A stretch of 64,000 nt of DNA from Rhynchopus sp. YZ270_cl-10. Lineage: Eukaryota; Euglenozoa; Diplonemea; Diplonemida; Diplonemidae. Within the stretch, counting starts at the first letter, position 1. Every line of letters begins with the position of its first letter. This document shows, piece after piece, positions 10,136 through 20,000 of the stretch. The notes below the pieces were generated by a model. The model was not told where the DNA came from. It worked only from the letters and a program-made list of their open reading frames with translations, and did no database searches. Position numbers and translations under genes: made by a program. The stretch is from NCBI GenBank assembly GCA_964035575.1, contig OZ037840.1:1488001-1552000 (forward strand), written 5' to 3'.

Positions 10136-10970
10136 GAATATGGCCCATGGCGAGTATGGGTGCATGCCGGGCCACCCCCCCTGGAAATTTTTCGGCCCCC
10201 GGATTTTTTTTTTCTCCACCCCCCCTGGACACAGGGTCCTCAGCCTGCACCCCCCTCTGAGAATTTTAGGGGTGCAAAAATTTTTCTGTACAAAACCCTT
10301 CAGAAAAGTCCATTCCGAGCTTTCTCCCCACACAAGCGGTCGTCGCGCGCGCTCCTCCCTGACAAAGTTGGAAGAGGTGTGAAAATTCCTGGGAAAATGG
10401 GGAAACCAGGGCCTGACGCTATTTTTTTTGGGTTTTTTGTGAAATCGTGGGAGGCTCAAAAAAAATTTCCCGCGCCCGTTTTTTATTTCACATTGGAAAA
10501 AATTTTTAAGGTGTACCTCCGCGAGCGCAGCGAGCGGAAAATTACACTCAGTACCCATGCATAAAACGAAATACACTTCCACATAATCACTTCGCTTGCT
10601 TTCTGGAACTGCTAAAGGTGGCGACAATCGCAGGGAGTATCCCTGGCACCACTTTCACACATTGTGAGCGTGACAGCCACCGAGTGGTGCTTGGCTGTGT
10701 CCGTTGTGGTGCTGACGAAAAGCCAGAGAATCCCTGCTGAAGTCTGAAATCCCCCCTCAAAAAAAAATTTTCGCCCAAAAAAACTTTTTTTTTTTTTTTG
10801 GGGGGGTGCAAAAATATTTTTTGCACCCCCCCGAATTTTTTTTTTTTTTTTTTGGGTGCAAAAAATTTTTTTTGCACCCCCTTGAGGACCCTGCCTGGAC
10901 ACGTCTGAAAAACCCCCCAAGGGGGGTCGAACCCCCCCCCACCCCCCCACAAAAAAAAAAATATATCTAT
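10136..10970. other. G/C- and A/T-homopolymer-rich stretch
   Basis: Repeated phrases of the type GGGGTGCAAAAATTTTT, with strings of C, G, A and T, dominate. The motif AAGCGGTCGTCGCGCGC (10330-10350) also occurs at 13823-13845 inside a TIR element, so this is probably transposon debris. Minus-strand open frames here are lysine/phenylalanine homopolymer artefacts. The last part is the 5' leader of the gene at 10975. Confidence 0.5.
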
Positions 10971-10974
10971 CAAC

Positions 10975-12300
10975 ATGAACCTCTTTACGTCGCCATACAA
11001 TGAACAGAGACCAGGGGCACCTACCCCAATGAGAACAGGGAACCCTGAACTGCCCCAATATGGCACATCAACGTCTTTCACGCCTACAAAGCAACCGGTG
11101 CAACAGGAAGCATGGAGTACAACAGAGACAATGCCTCCACCACCCATGCCTCCCCCAACAAAGGCACAAACGCCCAGGGTGCAGCCAAACGGCACAATGG
11201 AAGACGAAGCCCCTCCAACAAAGGGTTATGCAACACGTCCTCCTCCGCCAACAACGGCACATACACCTAGGATGCAACAAAGCGGCACAATGGAAGACGA
11301 AGCACCTCCAACGAGGGTCTATGCACCGCGTCCTCCTCCACCACCGCCACCTCCAACGGTGCCTCCTGAGGAGAGACAAGCAAGGACCACCGACGTTTTT
11401 TTCACATGTAAAAATGAAACTATTAAGAAAAAAGCATATCGATGGGACGAAATAGCATCCCCCGAAGGTGGAAGAAAGCGCAAAACTAGAGAGAACAAAT
11501 GGACGCATGTCCCACCGAAGGGCACAAAGGCAAAAACACCCCAGCGGAAACATACGGCTTTAGTCGAACAGAACCAAAAGGGTACTAACAAGGCAGACCA
11601 AAAAGGAACGAAAAGGAAAACCAGGGCAACGGAAACTCCGAGCAAAAGCTCTGACCTCTTCAAATCACGTAGAGTGGACGCTGAGAAGCCCTCTGACCTC
11701 TCTAAAAGCCCTCAAACGACACAGGAGTCTCCAACGAAGGGTACAGCCTTACAGGAACCCGAAGAAGCTTATGAGTCGCAGAATCCATACACAAAACTTG
11801 CACGCAAAAAAAATAAAAGGAAGGAACACGACTCCGTACGGGCTTCACCTGGACATCTCCTCAAAAAGGCTAAAAAACAAGAGGCCACTGAGGAGCAAAG
11901 GACCAAGCAAAAAATCCAGGCCGAAACAAGGCCTACACCAAACAAGATACCGGAGAAAACTGGTCCAATAATGTGTCAGGGATGTGAAAGATACTCCACA
12001 ATTGGGGATGACACAATATTCACGGAGGAACTCTTAAAGAAGCATCAACGACGGTGTAAGGGATGGCGGGAGATGATGAAGTCTCCTGAAGTTTCGGAAG
12101 CATCCGGAGACGAAGCCATTTTCGAGGACTCCGAATCACAATCTGATTCCGAGCCTTCACTGGACTCCTGTGAAACTGACTTGACACGATTAACGTGCTC
12201 ACTCTGTGGCAAAGGAACAACTAAAAAAGGACAGGCCTTTACCCCTTCTTCCTTAAAAAACCACAAAAGGCACTGCAAACTTTGGTCTGATGCAATATAA
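10975..12300 (+). CDS. Proline-rich, basic protein with two zinc-finger-like motifs
   Basis: A 441-residue protein I do not recognise. The ATG follows an A-rich leader (AAATATATCTATCAAC), a pattern also seen before the GH78 gene. Residues 1-130 are rich in proline, with a repeated GTMEDEAPPT block and a PPPPPPPPT run. Residues 140-320 are strongly basic and low complexity (many KGT, KR and KK). Two similar Cys/His motifs lie near the C-terminus: CQGC...HQRRC at ~331-362 and CSLCGKG...HKRHC at ~408-436, each ending in GW or LW. An acidic serine-rich linker separates them. This is nucleic-acid-binding architecture. It could be a nuclear protein or ORF1 of an unrecognised retroelement; the repeat-rich flanks and lack of an adjacent ORF2 leave that open. 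The frame is uninterrupted. Confidence 0.6.
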   Translation: MNLFTSPYNEQRPGAPTPMRTGNPELPQYGTSTSFTPTKQPVQQEAWSTTETMPPPPMPPPTKAQTPRVQPNGTMEDEAPPTKGYATRPPPPTTAHTPRMQQSGTMEDEAPPTRVYAPRPPPPPPPPTVPPEERQARTTDVFFTCKNETIKKKAYRWDEIASPEGGRKRKTRENKWTHVPPKGTKAKTPQRKHTALVEQNQKGTNKADQKGTKRKTRATETPSKSSDLFKSRRVDAEKPSDLSKSPQTTQESPTKGTALQEPEEAYESQNPYTKLARKKNKRKEHDSVRASPGHLLKKAKKQEATEEQRTKQKIQAETRPTPNKIPEKTGPIMCQGCERYSTIGDDTIFTEELLKKHQRRCKGWREMMKSPEVSEASGDEAIFEDSESQSDSEPSLDSCETDLTRLTCSLCGKGTTKKGQAFTPSSLKNHKRHCKLWSDAI

Positions 12301-12503
12301 CCTTTCATTCGTCTCAACAGAGTACGAACAAAGGGCCCTAGGTGAGGCGGGCGACGATCACCTGACAATCAAATATCTCCTCTTCTCTTTTTCTTTTATT
12401 GTGTGTACCCTACAAAACTTTATGGATAATGGCTGTTGCTCCATTTTTCCTTTTTTCTTTTTTTCTCCTTTTTTTTTTTTGAAAGCATGAAAAGAACTAA
12501 TAT
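12301..12503 (+). other. 3' flank of the proline-rich gene
   Basis: Short AT- and pyrimidine-rich flank ending in a long T-run near 12480. No frame. It leads directly into the structured segment at 12504. Confidence 0.4.
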
Positions 12504-12602
12504 GAACCTCTTCCTCTCTGATGACTGAGGAGGGTCTTCGGACCCTGGCCGCGTGAGGTTCTTAGTTTTTCGCAGGTCAGAGGATTAGCGGCCGAAACCT
12601 GC
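12504..12602. ncRNA. Compact structured RNA candidate
   Basis: Several helices fit in 99 nt: GAACCTC (12504-12510) with GAGGTTC (12555-12561), GGGTC-TTCG-GACCC (12532-12545), TTCCTC with GAGGA, GCAGGT (12572-12577) with ACCTGC (12597-12602), and GGCCGC (12547-12552) with GCGGCC (12588-12593). On the minus strand the last pair, the 12532-12545 hairpin and AGAGGA/TCCTCT form two interlocked helices plus one hairpin. That is the order of P1, P2 and P4 in HDV-like ribozymes, but P3 and P1.1 are not evident. On the + strand it would be a 3'-UTR structure of the gene ending at 12300. Strand and function are uncertain. Confidence 0.4.
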
Positions 12603-13739
12603 AAAACACACAAACATTTACAGACAGCACAAGGCATGGATTAAATCGTCATCTCAAAAAGTAACGTACCTTGTCTTAACGACCCTTGGTCATGCTGCAA
12701 AAGTAAACAAACAAATAAGCAAAAAAGTACAAAATAAAGTAGCAAAAGCAAAAACAAAACAAAACAAAACAAACTTTCAAACCCCCCACAAAAAAATCTC
12801 TGCGACCAGGGAAGACATTGGGCACATAGTGAACTGTATATTTTTTTTTTGCGGAGCAAAAAAAAACAATATACATGGCGCCGCAGGCGAAAAATTTTTT
12901 GGGTACGGTGTAAATGTATAGCTTTTTACACCACGCCGAGGAAACACCTCAAACCCAGCTGAAAAAACTGACCCCCCCCACCGGCCCAAATTTCCGGAGA
13001 AAATTTGGGGGGGGGTCACTGACCCCCCCAACCGGCCCAAAAAATACACTGCGTGGGTTGTTTGAAAGATTACTTAGGAAGGAAGGAGCACTTAGTGGGG
13101 AGTAGTGTAAATGGAAACAAGGCGAGATCATGAGAGAGGGGCCAGGCTGATTTACCAAATGCCGTGTGGTAGATTATTTTTTATTCTTCCCCCCTCAGTG
13201 CCTGCGTCCCGACGTTTGCTCTATCAACTTCAATTTTTTCTTTTCCCGCGCACTATTTTTTGAGCGGAAAGTGTCAATGTCGTTCACTCACCCAACCCCC
13301 GCAACACAACAGATGAGAGAGCAAACAAACTACAAGAAGGGGTGAGGGAACGACAAAGTGACACCTTTTTCTTTATTTCCCCTCCCCAGACGACGTGGCG
13401 CCAGGCCTTCTCACCTCGCAAAATGTTTGTTTTTGTTTTCATTTATTTCCACTGCATCTCGTTTTCCTGTTGCCCAATCTTTCCTCATCTGTCGCACTCT
13501 TCCTCTTTGCTGAGTTTTTTTTACATTTTTTTTTCCCCGCTTCTTTCCTTTCACATTTTTTTTTTGTTTTTTTCATGGATGTATAAAAATTTTTCAGTTG
13601 CAAAAAAACAAAAAAATGAGGGCAAAAAAAGAGGAGACGACGCTCCTGGTGGATGACCCTCCATCTTTCATATTTCGATTGAAAATAATAATCATTTTTT
13701 CGCTTCTTTCCTTTCACATTTTTTTTTTTTGAACTCTTT
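12603..13739. other. Gene-free stretch with homopolymers
   Basis: 12700-12780 carries AAAACAAAAC strings that recur near 15590-15650. 12955-13045 has two inverted G/C runs around GACCCCCCCA and CCGGCCCAAA. 13263-13300 carries GAGCGGAAAGTGTCA and CGTTCAC phrases that recur at 36888-36920. 13180-13740 is mostly T- and C-rich. I see no gene. Confidence 0.5.
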
Positions 13740-14437
13740 CAGGGTTTCCGCCAGGATTTGGGGTTTCAGGAATTGGGGGGGACCATCAAAAAGACCCCTC
13801 AAAAAAAATTTTTCTCCCCGCAAAAGCGGTCGTCGCGCGCTTCGCGCGCGCCTCCCTGCAGGCCACAGAGTGGAGAGGCGAAGGGTGCACCAGGTTTGAT
13901 AGCAGCCATGTCAAGCTTCACAGCTGTGTTGTCTGGTAGAGGTGGTTTGTTTGGAGGTCGGGGGTGGAAGCTTAACAAGGTAAGGGGTCCTGTGAGAGTG
14001 GAGGGTAATGGTGTTTGCTTTTTCTATTGTATGGTGCTACAGTCATTACAGTGCTGCAGTGGGAACATGTAATAACTACCCGTCGCTTGCACCGAAGCCT
14101 CCTTAGAAAAAGGGGCAATGCACGGAAGTATCGATGGAAGTTATTCAATATCACATAGCTAGCAACACAGCGCCGCAGGCGCACGGTACGCTACTTTTAC
14201 CCTTTTTTTAAAAGATTGCACCACCCCCTTTTTCTTCCACTTCTTCTGGCACAGCGAGCCAAATGCTCTGCACGGTGGGGTCGCATGACCACGGGGGATC
14301 ATCTACAACCTCCAAAACCCCATTTTTCTTGGGGGGGACCATGGTCCCCCCCAAACCCCTGTAAAAATCCGGATTTTTCTGGGAAAAATATTGGGGGGGT
14401 CCATGGTCCCCCCCGGTCCCCCTTGGCGGAAACCCTG
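13740..14437. mobile_element. TIR DNA transposon with 6-bp target duplication
   Basis: The ends are CAGGGTTTCCGCCA and TGGCGGAAACCCTG, exact inverted repeats of 14 bp with further partial pairing. CTCTTT flanks both sides (13734-13739 and 14438-14443), an apparent 6-bp target duplication. The 698-bp interior holds GGGGGGGACCAT repeats in both directions and one CGCCGCAGGCGCACGGTACG module (about 14170-14195), shared with other elements here. No transposase is present, so it is non-autonomous. Superfamily is uncertain: CAGGG ends are common in hAT-like groups, but those duplicate 8 bp. Confidence 0.7.
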
Positions 14438-14555
14438 CTCTTTCTGACCCCATATCAGTTGGATTGGTTTGTGCTATAGCCTTTCCCAGATTTGCACGGC
14501 AGAAAGAATATCTCCATCAGTCTAGATTACTTCACAACAAAGTGTTGCTCCATTG

Positions 14556-14614
14556 TTGGTGTGGCTGAAAGGGGGTGCTATTTTCTGCTATTTTAGGGTC
14601 GTCAGCCACACCAA
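14556..14614. mobile_element. Miniature fold-back element, TTGGTGTGGCTGA ends
   Basis: TTGGTGTGGCTGA at the left and GTCAGCCACACCAA at the right enclose about 33 bp. A second element with related ends (GGTGGCTGAA ... TTCAGCCACACCA) lies at 15727-15842. Confidence 0.55.
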
Positions 14615-15647
14615 TTATGTTCCAATTATCCCCGTTGCACGCGAGAAGGAGCGGGAGGTGGAGGATAATATCAATAAACAATGTATAGCCGGAGAAAAAT
14701 GGAAGTCAGCTAGCAGAGCGTGGCCTGGAGTGGTCATATTCTGTTGTTCAATACGCTATTTTTTTTTACCAAAGTTTTCTTTAAAAAAAGAGCAAAAAAA
14801 CTTTGTTTTCCCCTAGAATGTATTTTACTTTACTGGGATCTCTCTTTTCTAATGTTTTTTTTTTTGTGTAAGGTGACTAAGCGTGAGAGGTCTTAGGTTC
14901 ATCTTATAAACTCTTTTTTTTAAAGATCTGCAAACAGGGCATTTTTTTTTTGCCCATTTTTCTCTCTTTCTTTCAGCAGACCGCCATCCCAGTGTTCATC
15001 CCTCCCCCCACCACGCACTATATATTTTTTCTTTCAATATCCCAATTATTTTATGTTCGTTTTCTTTTTTTCTTCTTCTTCTCTTTGCAAGCATAGTATC
15101 ACATATAAATTTCAAGTATTTTCTTTTTTTTTTCAACTCTCTTTCGCTTTCCCCTCCCCGCAACCACTGCTTTTGAAGTTCATCCCCCCACTCTTTTTCT
15201 TTTTCTTTTTCTTTTGGACTTTATTCACTCCCCTAAACCATCACAATTAGTTTCGATTTTCCTGCAGTTTTTTTTTTTTTTTTTGTTTTTTGTTTTTCTT
15301 TTTGCTGTGCGTCACACCTCGCTCACGAAAGGATATGTCGAATAGCACCAATGCTTCAACTTTTTCTTCACTTTTCTCCCCCTCTTTCCCCCCCTTTTTT
15401 TCCCCCACATTTTCAAAAATTTTGCAACACAAAAAAAAAAGGATTAGATGTATCTGTGTAGGACGTCCTTTGTACTTTTCTCATTTGATATATGGCTGCG
15501 TCCATAAACCCCCCAGGGCAGATGCAGAGACAAAGAAGTGCACCTACCTCTCGACTTACAAAGTACTACAATGAAATGCAATACAAAACAAACAGAGTAG
15601 CAAAAACAAAAACAAAAACGACAAAGTTGAAACAAACTTCTTCAAAC
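14615..15647. other. Gene-free AT- and pyrimidine-rich stretch
   Basis: Long T-runs and TTCTT strings with no supported frame. It contains hairpin family copy 6 at 14872-14913, listed separately. Confidence 0.5.
14872..14913 (+). other. GTGACTAAGC hairpin family, copy 6
   Basis: GGTGACTAAGCGTGAGAGG-TCTTAGGTTCATC-TTATAAACTC, then eight T and AAAG. Stem and tail fit the consensus; one extra T sits in the 3' stem arm. A T-run also precedes it. Confidence 0.6.
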
Positions 15648-15725
15648 CCCCAGGGCAGAGGCTAACTTCTACGCTTCCTTATATCCCAATAATTAGGAAG
15701 CTCAGAAGTTAGCATCTGCCCTGGG
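15648..15725. repeat. Fold-back element, CCCAGGGCAGA arms
   Basis: CCCAGGGCAGAGGCTAACTTCT pairs with AGAAGTTAGCATCTGCCCTGG, and a second internal stem GCTTCCT/AGGAAGC closes the loop. Arms of about 30 bp with few mismatches give a strong hairpin of 78 nt. A solitary half-arm (CCCAGGGCAGATGCAGAG) lies at 15511-15528. Confidence 0.7.
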
Positions 15726-15726
15726 G

Positions 15727-15842
15727 TGGGTGGTGGCTGAAGGGGGGGGTGATTCGCACTTCTTGCGCACTTTTCCCTCATGCACAACAATTTTTTTGAG
15801 GGCTGATTCGCACTTTTGGCGCCGTCCATTCAGCCACACCAT
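15727..15842. mobile_element. Miniature fold-back element, GGTGGCTGAA ends
   Basis: The second copy of the element type at 14556-14614, with a longer interior that repeats GATTCGCACTT twice. Non-coding. Confidence 0.5.
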
Positions 15843-15862
15843 AAACAGTATTTTTTTTTCAA

Positions 15863-15907
15863 GGTGACCAAGTAGAGAGGCTCAGGTTCATCTTATAAAC
15901 TCTTTTT
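15863..15907 (+). other. GTGACTAAGC hairpin family, copy 7
   Basis: GGTGACCAAGTAGAGAGGC-TCAGGTTCATC-TTATAAACTCTTTTTTT. A T-run precedes it. The stem is weakened by changes, but the GAGAGGC loop and the tail are exact. A TTGTGTCAG follows 14 nt later. Confidence 0.6.
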
Positions 15908-16065
15908 TTGTTGTGTCAGTTCCCCAACCTCAAGACTTACAACTCCATTTTTTTTTCCGGCTTTGGGCGCACAAAAAACCCGATCTTTTTTTTGGCGCTT
16001 TTTTACATAATTTCAAAGAACCGTACTCCTTACGTCGTTCTATCTAGACCACCTATTTTTCGCAA

Positions 16066-16118
16066 GGTGACTAAGCACGAGAGGCTCAGGGTCATCTTAT
16101 AAACCTTTCTTTTTTTTC
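16066..16118 (+). other. GTGACTAAGC hairpin family, copy 8
   Basis: GGTGACTAAGCACGAGAGG-CTCAGGGTCATC-TTATAAACC, then TTTCTTTTTTTTCTTTTG. One of the closest copies to consensus. Confidence 0.6.
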
Positions 16119-16739
16119 TTTTGCAAACGTGTCTGCGTTTTTGGTAGTATTCCCTATATGGTTTGCACGTTACAGAGAGACGTAATAGCTCGGCTAGCAC
16201 TCCTTTTTTTTTCTCCTTCTCTCTCAACGAAAGAGGAAACGCTGGGCAAGATCCAATCTGTTGTTTAAAGTATTATCTTTCCCTCCTCTTTGTTGAGTTC
16301 CTTTTTTTTTGTTTTTGTTTTTTTGTTATTTTTTTTTTTTACTGGTTTTCTTCCTTGCTTTCGTATTTTTTGTTTTCTTTATCTATGTGGATCCCCCCCA
16401 GTGAACCGTTAGGGACCCCGCTCTGCCGTGGCAGTCGTGGTTAGCGTTGTCATGTTTGTCTGTAGCACACAAGTAAGAAGAGAGACTCTAGGTCTCATTG
16501 GCGTCTGTTTCTCAAAAGTTTGGTTGTTGTTCTACTCTTGTGGGTTGCCGTTAAACGGAAGCGCCTCCCCATTTACCACGAAAATCGGGGGGAACATACA
16601 GGCTGCACAGATCTCCCCCCACTATGTGGCAGTCGAGCCTTGTTACGTGGCTCCCTGGCCTGACTGCGAACTCCGCGCAACCTCACACGAGGTTAACCAC
16701 GGAGTCAAAAGGAAAAAAAAAATATGTTAAAAAAAAAAA
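16119..16739. other. Gene-free stretch downstream of the LINE tail
   Basis: The first half is T-rich. 16390-16700 is balanced, apparently unique sequence with no long frame. The phrase TTAAACGGAAGCGCC (16552-16566) has a near-match at 57760-57775. Confidence 0.4.
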
Positions 16740-16788
16740 AAATTTATAAAGTGCACCCAAGCCCCGGGGCCTGGGCACTTTATAAATT
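16740..16788. repeat. Perfect-arm hairpin
   Basis: AATTTATAAAGTGC and GCACTTTATAAATT flank CCAAGCCCCGGGGCCTGG, so the two sides pair over about 20 bp. It lies just beyond the A-rich tail of the LINE. Confidence 0.6.
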
Positions 16789-17086
16789 AAAAGGAAAATC
16801 AATGATTTGTTTTTTTTTGTTTTTTTTTTTTTTGCTTTTTTTTTTTTTTTTTTTTTTTTGTTTTTTTTCTGTTTTTTTGTTGTTTTTTTTTTTTTGAAAA
16901 GTAAAAAGTATGTATGAAAGTGTAACACACGTCTTCGTAGAAGACGGCGTTCCGCACATGTATTGTCTTCGCAACCGTCAGTTGCGCTGGTCGTGGTGCC
17001 GCAGGTACATCCTGGGCTTGCTTTTTGTTCGTGGTTTTTTTTTTTTTTCCTTGTCTTTATTGTTTCAAGTTTTGGCCGGCGTCTCC

Positions 17087-20000
17087 TCAGTAGGTGTTGC
17101 TCCGCACGAGTTCAGGCAGGCTGGCCTCTGTCAGTTTTGCCGCGCTGATGTACTTCAGGCACAACTGGGGTTGCTCTAGCAGTAAGAACTTGAGCGACTT
17201 GTTTGGCAGTAGGTCTGTCCTTAGTGCCTTGGTGGCTGAACACACTTTGAACATGTGTTTCAGTGTCGCCTTTGCTTTTGCCGTGCAGTTGTTGCAGCGT
17301 GCCACGTCGTTGCTGCCCATGTAGTCGAACAGCGCAGGGTGGCGCTCTGTCCGCAGCAGTCTCATCTGCACTGCTCCCCGCCGCGTGAGCTCCGGTGTGC
17401 TCAGCTTGGGTCGCGACACTCCCTTCGGGGTGTCCGCCGTGATCGTGCTGTAGAGTTCGCTCGCCGGTTGGGGTGTGTAGCTGGAGCAGACTGCGCGTAT
17501 CGCCGCTTTGCACGCGAGGAGCGTGAGTGGTTCCTCTTGTAGGCGGCCTTTTTGTGATGCCCGTTCTGCTTGGTACGTGGCCGTACCTAACTTGGCTTCG
17601 TGGTCCGCTTCCTCATTTCCACTCACCCCCACATGTGACGGGATGTACTGCATGATCACCCGCACCTTGGTTGTAGCCCGGTGTAGTGCCGACCACACGT
17701 CGCAGAGAAGTCCCGTAGCCTTCACCGGACCTGTCTCCAACGCACGTAGTGCTGACTGGCTGTCTGTGAGGATTACCACCGTGTTGTGTTTGTGGTCTGT
17801 GCGGTGCAGTTCCTCCACCATCGGAAGTGCCTCTCTGATGGCCACCAGCTCGGCGGTGTACGATATGCTCATCCGCCCTGCTCCGACGTTGGCTGTCGCT
17901 ATTTCTTTGTCGCTGTCTCCCGGGTAGACCACAATGCCTGCACCCCCGTGGCCTCGTCCGCCTTCCACCGACCCGTCTGTGTAGACGTGAAGGTCCGCTG
18001 GTGGCAGCTCTGCGATGGTCTGCTCTGTCAAGCTTCTCGCCTCTGCGTCCGTCTGCGTGCCCTTCTTGAAGCCAGCCACGTAGGGCCGGATGTCGACCTT
18101 GGGGAGGACCTCCTTCCAGCGCCAGGGTGCCACCGGGTAGTGTGTCTGGGACATCGCTGGTTGGTCGTGGCGGTACATCTTCGTCTGTTCCACTGTGTCC
18201 TTCGCCGACCGTAACCAGGTCAGTTTCGTATCGCTTGAATGCATTGCACACTCTGCTGGGGTCTCCAGTTGTCGACGTGCACGTTCGTACAGGGCTGCTG
18301 CATCGAATTCGACGTGCTCTCGTATCTTCCTCAGGTGTGCTTCCCAGAGTAGGTCCTCTGCTTTGGTGTAGTAGTTACACCCGGTGATGACCCTCGCCCC
18401 CCTTCGGTGGAGTACTTCCAGAGTTTCAAGGCCTGCCTCATTTAGCGCTGGTCCCCACACCGCCAGTGCATACGTTATGGTCGGGAGCACGTACGTCATG
18501 TACACCTGTCTCAGCATGTGGGCATCGCACCCCCAGTCCCGTCCAGCCATGAGCTGGATCAGAGAAAGTTTTTTGAGGAACTTCGTCTTCACCGCCGCCA
18601 GTTGTGGCTGCATCGTCAGTGCGTCATCCAGTTCCACCCCCAGGTAACGGACCGTCTGCGCACGGTTCACCACTGCTCCGTCTGCGTACTTCACTTCGCA
18701 CTTAGCTTTTCTGATGTCGGCACGATCGCCCTTCTCGGTCACTGGCATCACGAAGGTTTTCCTGCGGGATATCGTGAATCCAAGTTTGGGGAGGTGTTCC
18801 TCTAGCAGTGTAAGGACCTTCTGTATCGCCGCTGTTGCTTCCTCCAGTGTGCGCTCCGTACACATGATGGCCAGGTCGTCAGCGAAGATGCAGAAGTGGG
18901 CCGTCGTTCCTTCCAGGATCTCTGCCACCTCCGTCATCACCAGATTGAACAGTAGTGGTGAGAGCACTGTGCCCTGGGGAACACCCTCCCGCATCACGTA
19001 TTCCTCGCTCCGTGTTCCTTCCACCGTTGTCCTTGCCGTTCTGTGCTTCAGGTAATCCGTGAGCCACCTGATGTATCGCTCTGGTACCTGGTGTTGGTGG
19101 AGCCTTTCCAGAATTTTCCCCCGTTTAACCTTGTCGTAGGCCTTGTCGAGGTCCAGCGTCAGAATGATGGGGACTTCTTTCTTCGCTGCGGAGTCCTTAG
19201 CCAGCTGCGTGATGTAGGCCAGGTTGTCCACGGCGGAACGGAAGCGTCTGAATCCTGTCTGTTTGGGATGTAGGTTCTGTGTGGCCTCGTTTGGGTCTTC
19301 CATCAGCTGGAGCAGTCTGTTCGCTAGCACGTGTTCCATCACCTTACTCACGGTACTCGTCAGGGCTATCGGCCGGTAGGATTCGAGGTCTTCCTCTGGC
19401 TTCCCTTGTTTGTGGATAGGGAAAAGTATGGCCTTCTTCCATTCTTTGGGTAGTTGCCCCTGCTTCCACGAGAGGTTCATGACATGTAGAAGCCCTTTTT
19501 TTGCGGCGGGTCCGAGGTGCATCAACATCTCGTTGTGTATCCCATCCGCTCCAGGTGACTTTCCTGCTTCTAGGACGTTCAGTGCGGCGTCCAGCTCCTC
19601 CAGTGTCAGGGGTGCTTCAGCTCCTTGGGATCCTGCCGTAGTTTGCTGCTCCGCATCCGGTAGGCCTGTGCCGTCACTCACGCTGCAGTAGTGCTCCCCC
19701 AGTGCGTCCGCCTTCTCCTTGTTGGTGGAGAGCTGTTGTTTTTCCTGTTGTCCCTCTTTTTTTACTTTTATGGGGTACGACTGCGCCTTGTCCGCCCGTC
19801 CGTCCAACTCGCGCAGCAGCCTGAAGGCCCCGGAGGTTGCTACTGCCTTGGTGCACTTGTCCTCCCACACCTCTCTCTTCGCCTTCCGTATCGCATTGGC
19901 CGTCTGCCGCCGGAGTTCCGTGAGTGCGTCCCCGTCGGCCACGGTCAGGGTCTCCTCCTTCTGCTGTCTGCGGAGTTCTCTGTCTCGTTGCTTCTGGGCC

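Noticed and set aside
12518-12602. Hammerhead ribozyme (CTGATGA at 12518, GAAAC at 12594)
   Set aside because: The helices that would form stems I-III exist, but the strand order does not match any of the three natural permutations and stem II does not start next to CTGATGA.
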